Part shown: positions 5,627 to 6,317 of the stretch, piece after piece
How the letters are laid out: the number at the start of each line of letters is the position of its first letter
Position numbering within the stretch: position 1 is the stretch's first letter
Assembly (NCBI GenBank): GCA_946479205.1
Contig: CAMLFJ010000210.1
Span: forward strand, 1 to 6,317
DNA length: 6,317 nucleotides
Direction: 5' to 3'
Source: an uncultured bacterium
GTDB lineage: Bacteria; Methylomirabilota; Methylomirabilia; Rokubacteriales; CSP1-6
Program-made: the position numbers and the translations under genes
The notes under the pieces: generated by a model
What the model was told of the DNA's origin: nothing
What the model saw: only the letters and a program-made list of their open reading frames with translations
Databases searched by the model: none

Positions 5627-6301
5627 CTATTTCAGGTGCTTCTTGAAGAGGTCGAGGGTGCGGCGCCAGGCGTCGTCGGCGGCGGCCTTGTTGTAAACGT
5701 CGGCCCGCTCGTCGTTGAAGAAGCCGTGATCCACTCCCGGATAGATGTTGATCTCGACCGTCTTGCCCGCCTTCTTGATGGCGGCCTCCACCTCGCGGGC
5801 GGTCTGCGGCGTCACGAAGCCGTCCTTCTCGGCGAAGAGCCCTAGCACCGGTCCGTTCAGCTTCGAGTAGTCCGGCTTGACGTTCGGATGGATGCCGTAG
5901 AAGTCCACCACCGCCCCCACGTTCGAGTTGGTGCACCCCGCGAAGAGGGCGAGCTGCCCGCCCATGCAGAAGCCCACCGCTCCGAGCTTGGAGGTCGAGG
6001 AGTGGCCGGCGAGGTACCGGGCGGCTCCGGAGAGATCCTTCTCGGCCCGCTCGATGTTCAGCGCCATGAAGAGCTTGCCCGCGGTGTCCGGCTCGGTGGC
6101 GGTCTGGCCGTGGTAGAGATCCGGGGCCAGCGCCGAGAAGCCGGCGGCCGCGAAGCGATCGGCGACGTTCTTGATGTGGCCCACCAGGCCCCACCACTCC
6201 TGGATCACGAGAACACCCGGGCCCTTGCCGGAGGCGGGAGTGGCCAGATAGCCCTTCGCGGTGTGCCCGTTGCTGGGAAACTCGACCATCGTGCCGGCCA
6301 T
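5627..6301 (-). CDS. Dienelactone hydrolase family protein (alpha/beta hydrolase)
   Basis: The 224-residue product belongs to the dienelactone hydrolase family, cytosolic alpha/beta hydrolases with a Cys-Asp-His triad. The best-known members open dienelactone to maleylacetate in chlorocatechol breakdown, but many members act on other or unknown esters. The proposed triad is C112 in the nucleophile elbow GFCMGG (110-115), D160 in FAEKDGFV (156-163) and H192 in GVDHGFFND (189-197). E35 in VIQEWWGL (32-39) matches the Glu that pairs with the resting cysteine in the Pseudomonas enzyme, and PDLYHG (60-65) is also typical. No signal peptide or membrane segment is seen. The ATG at 6301 is preferred over the in-frame ATG four codons later because AAGGAG lies 8 nt upstream. 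The gene converges on rplQ and has no catechol-pathway neighbour in view, so the substrate is unknown. Its promoter would lie outside the window. Confidence 0.92.
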   Translation of the reverse strand: MAGTMVEFPSNGHTAKGYLATPASGKGPGVLVIQEWWGLVGHIKNVADRFAAAGFSALAPDLYHGQTATEPDTAGKLFMALNIERAEKDLSGAARYLAGHSSTSKLGAVGFCMGGQLALFAGCTNSNVGAVVDFYGIHPNVKPDYSKLNGPVLGLFAEKDGFVTPQTAREVEAAIKKAGKTVEINIYPGVDHGFFNDERADVYNKAAADDAWRRTLDLFKKHLK

Positions 6302-6309
6302 CGTGCGGT

Positions 6310-6315
6310 CTCCTT
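6310..6315 (-). promoter_or_regulatory. Ribosome binding site for the dienelactone hydrolase family gene
   Basis: Read on the - strand this is AAGGAG, 8 nt before the ATG at 6301. It decides the start in favour of the MAGTMVEF N-terminus. The window ends 2 nt beyond it, so no promoter can be judged. Confidence 0.75.
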
Positions 6316-6317
6316 CT

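Noticed and set aside
5518..5636. Imperfect 27-nt direct repeats (5518-5544 and 5610-5636) flanking the terminator
   Set aside because: Only 18 of 27 positions agree and both are pyrimidine-rich; likely chance.
5607..6197. Second - strand open frame overlapping the hydrolase gene
   Set aside because: It is Arg/Gly-rich without motifs, while the other - strand frame carries the full hydrolase triad and a good ribosome binding site.

Overview
This window is a stretch of housekeeping chromosome from a GC-rich bacterium (about two-thirds G+C by eye). It covers the distal part of the ribosomal-protein supercluster (spc end plus alpha operon). All genes on the + strand run the same way in the order secY(partial)-adk-map-infA-rpmJ-rpsM-rpsK-rpsD-rpoA-rplQ. 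One convergent gene for a dienelactone-hydrolase-family enzyme closes the window on the - strand. Bacterial identity is clear from IF-1, L36, L17 and the bacterial alpha subunit. This gene order with rpsD inside the alpha cluster, the high GC and the four-Cys S4 fit several GC-rich lineages (Deltaproteobacteria-like, Acidobacteria, Methylomirabilota/Rokubacteria). I cannot choose among them without a search.

Region 1 (2-2320) holds the C-terminal half of SecY, adenylate kinase, methionine aminopeptidase and IF-1. secY/adk overlap by 4 nt (ATGA) and adk/map overlap by 4 nt (GTGA); map/infA are 14 nt apart. Region 2 (2321-2402) is the only sizeable gap in the + strand run. It is 82 nt long and holds a GC-rich quasi-repetitive part followed by an AT-rich 18-nt tandem repeat just before the rpmJ ribosome binding site. 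Region 3 (2403-5515) is rpmJ, rpsM, rpsK, rpsD, rpoA and rplQ. Gaps are 8-28 nt, rpoA/rplQ overlap by 4 nt, and a perfect GC hairpin sits between rpsD and rpoA. Region 4 (5516-5626) is a 111-nt convergent intergenic space with a strong 10-bp hairpin that probably ends both transcripts. Region 5 (5627-6301, -) is the dienelactone hydrolase family gene, whose ribosome binding site is just inside the window edge.

The genes serve gene expression and secretion as one unit: transcription (RpoA), ribosome assembly (L36, S13, S11, S4, L17), initiation (IF-1), N-terminal methionine removal (Map), adenine-nucleotide balance (Adk) and membrane protein insertion (SecY). The overlaps imply translational coupling. 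rpmJ is 37 codons long and easily missed by length-filtered gene calling.

I found no mobile element, CRISPR array, tRNA, rRNA or novel system. The points worth a second look are modest: the infA-rpmJ gap, the rpsD-rpoA hairpin, the absence of an E. coli-type S4 leader between rpmJ and rpsM, and Lys/Ala-rich tails on S13, S11 and L17.
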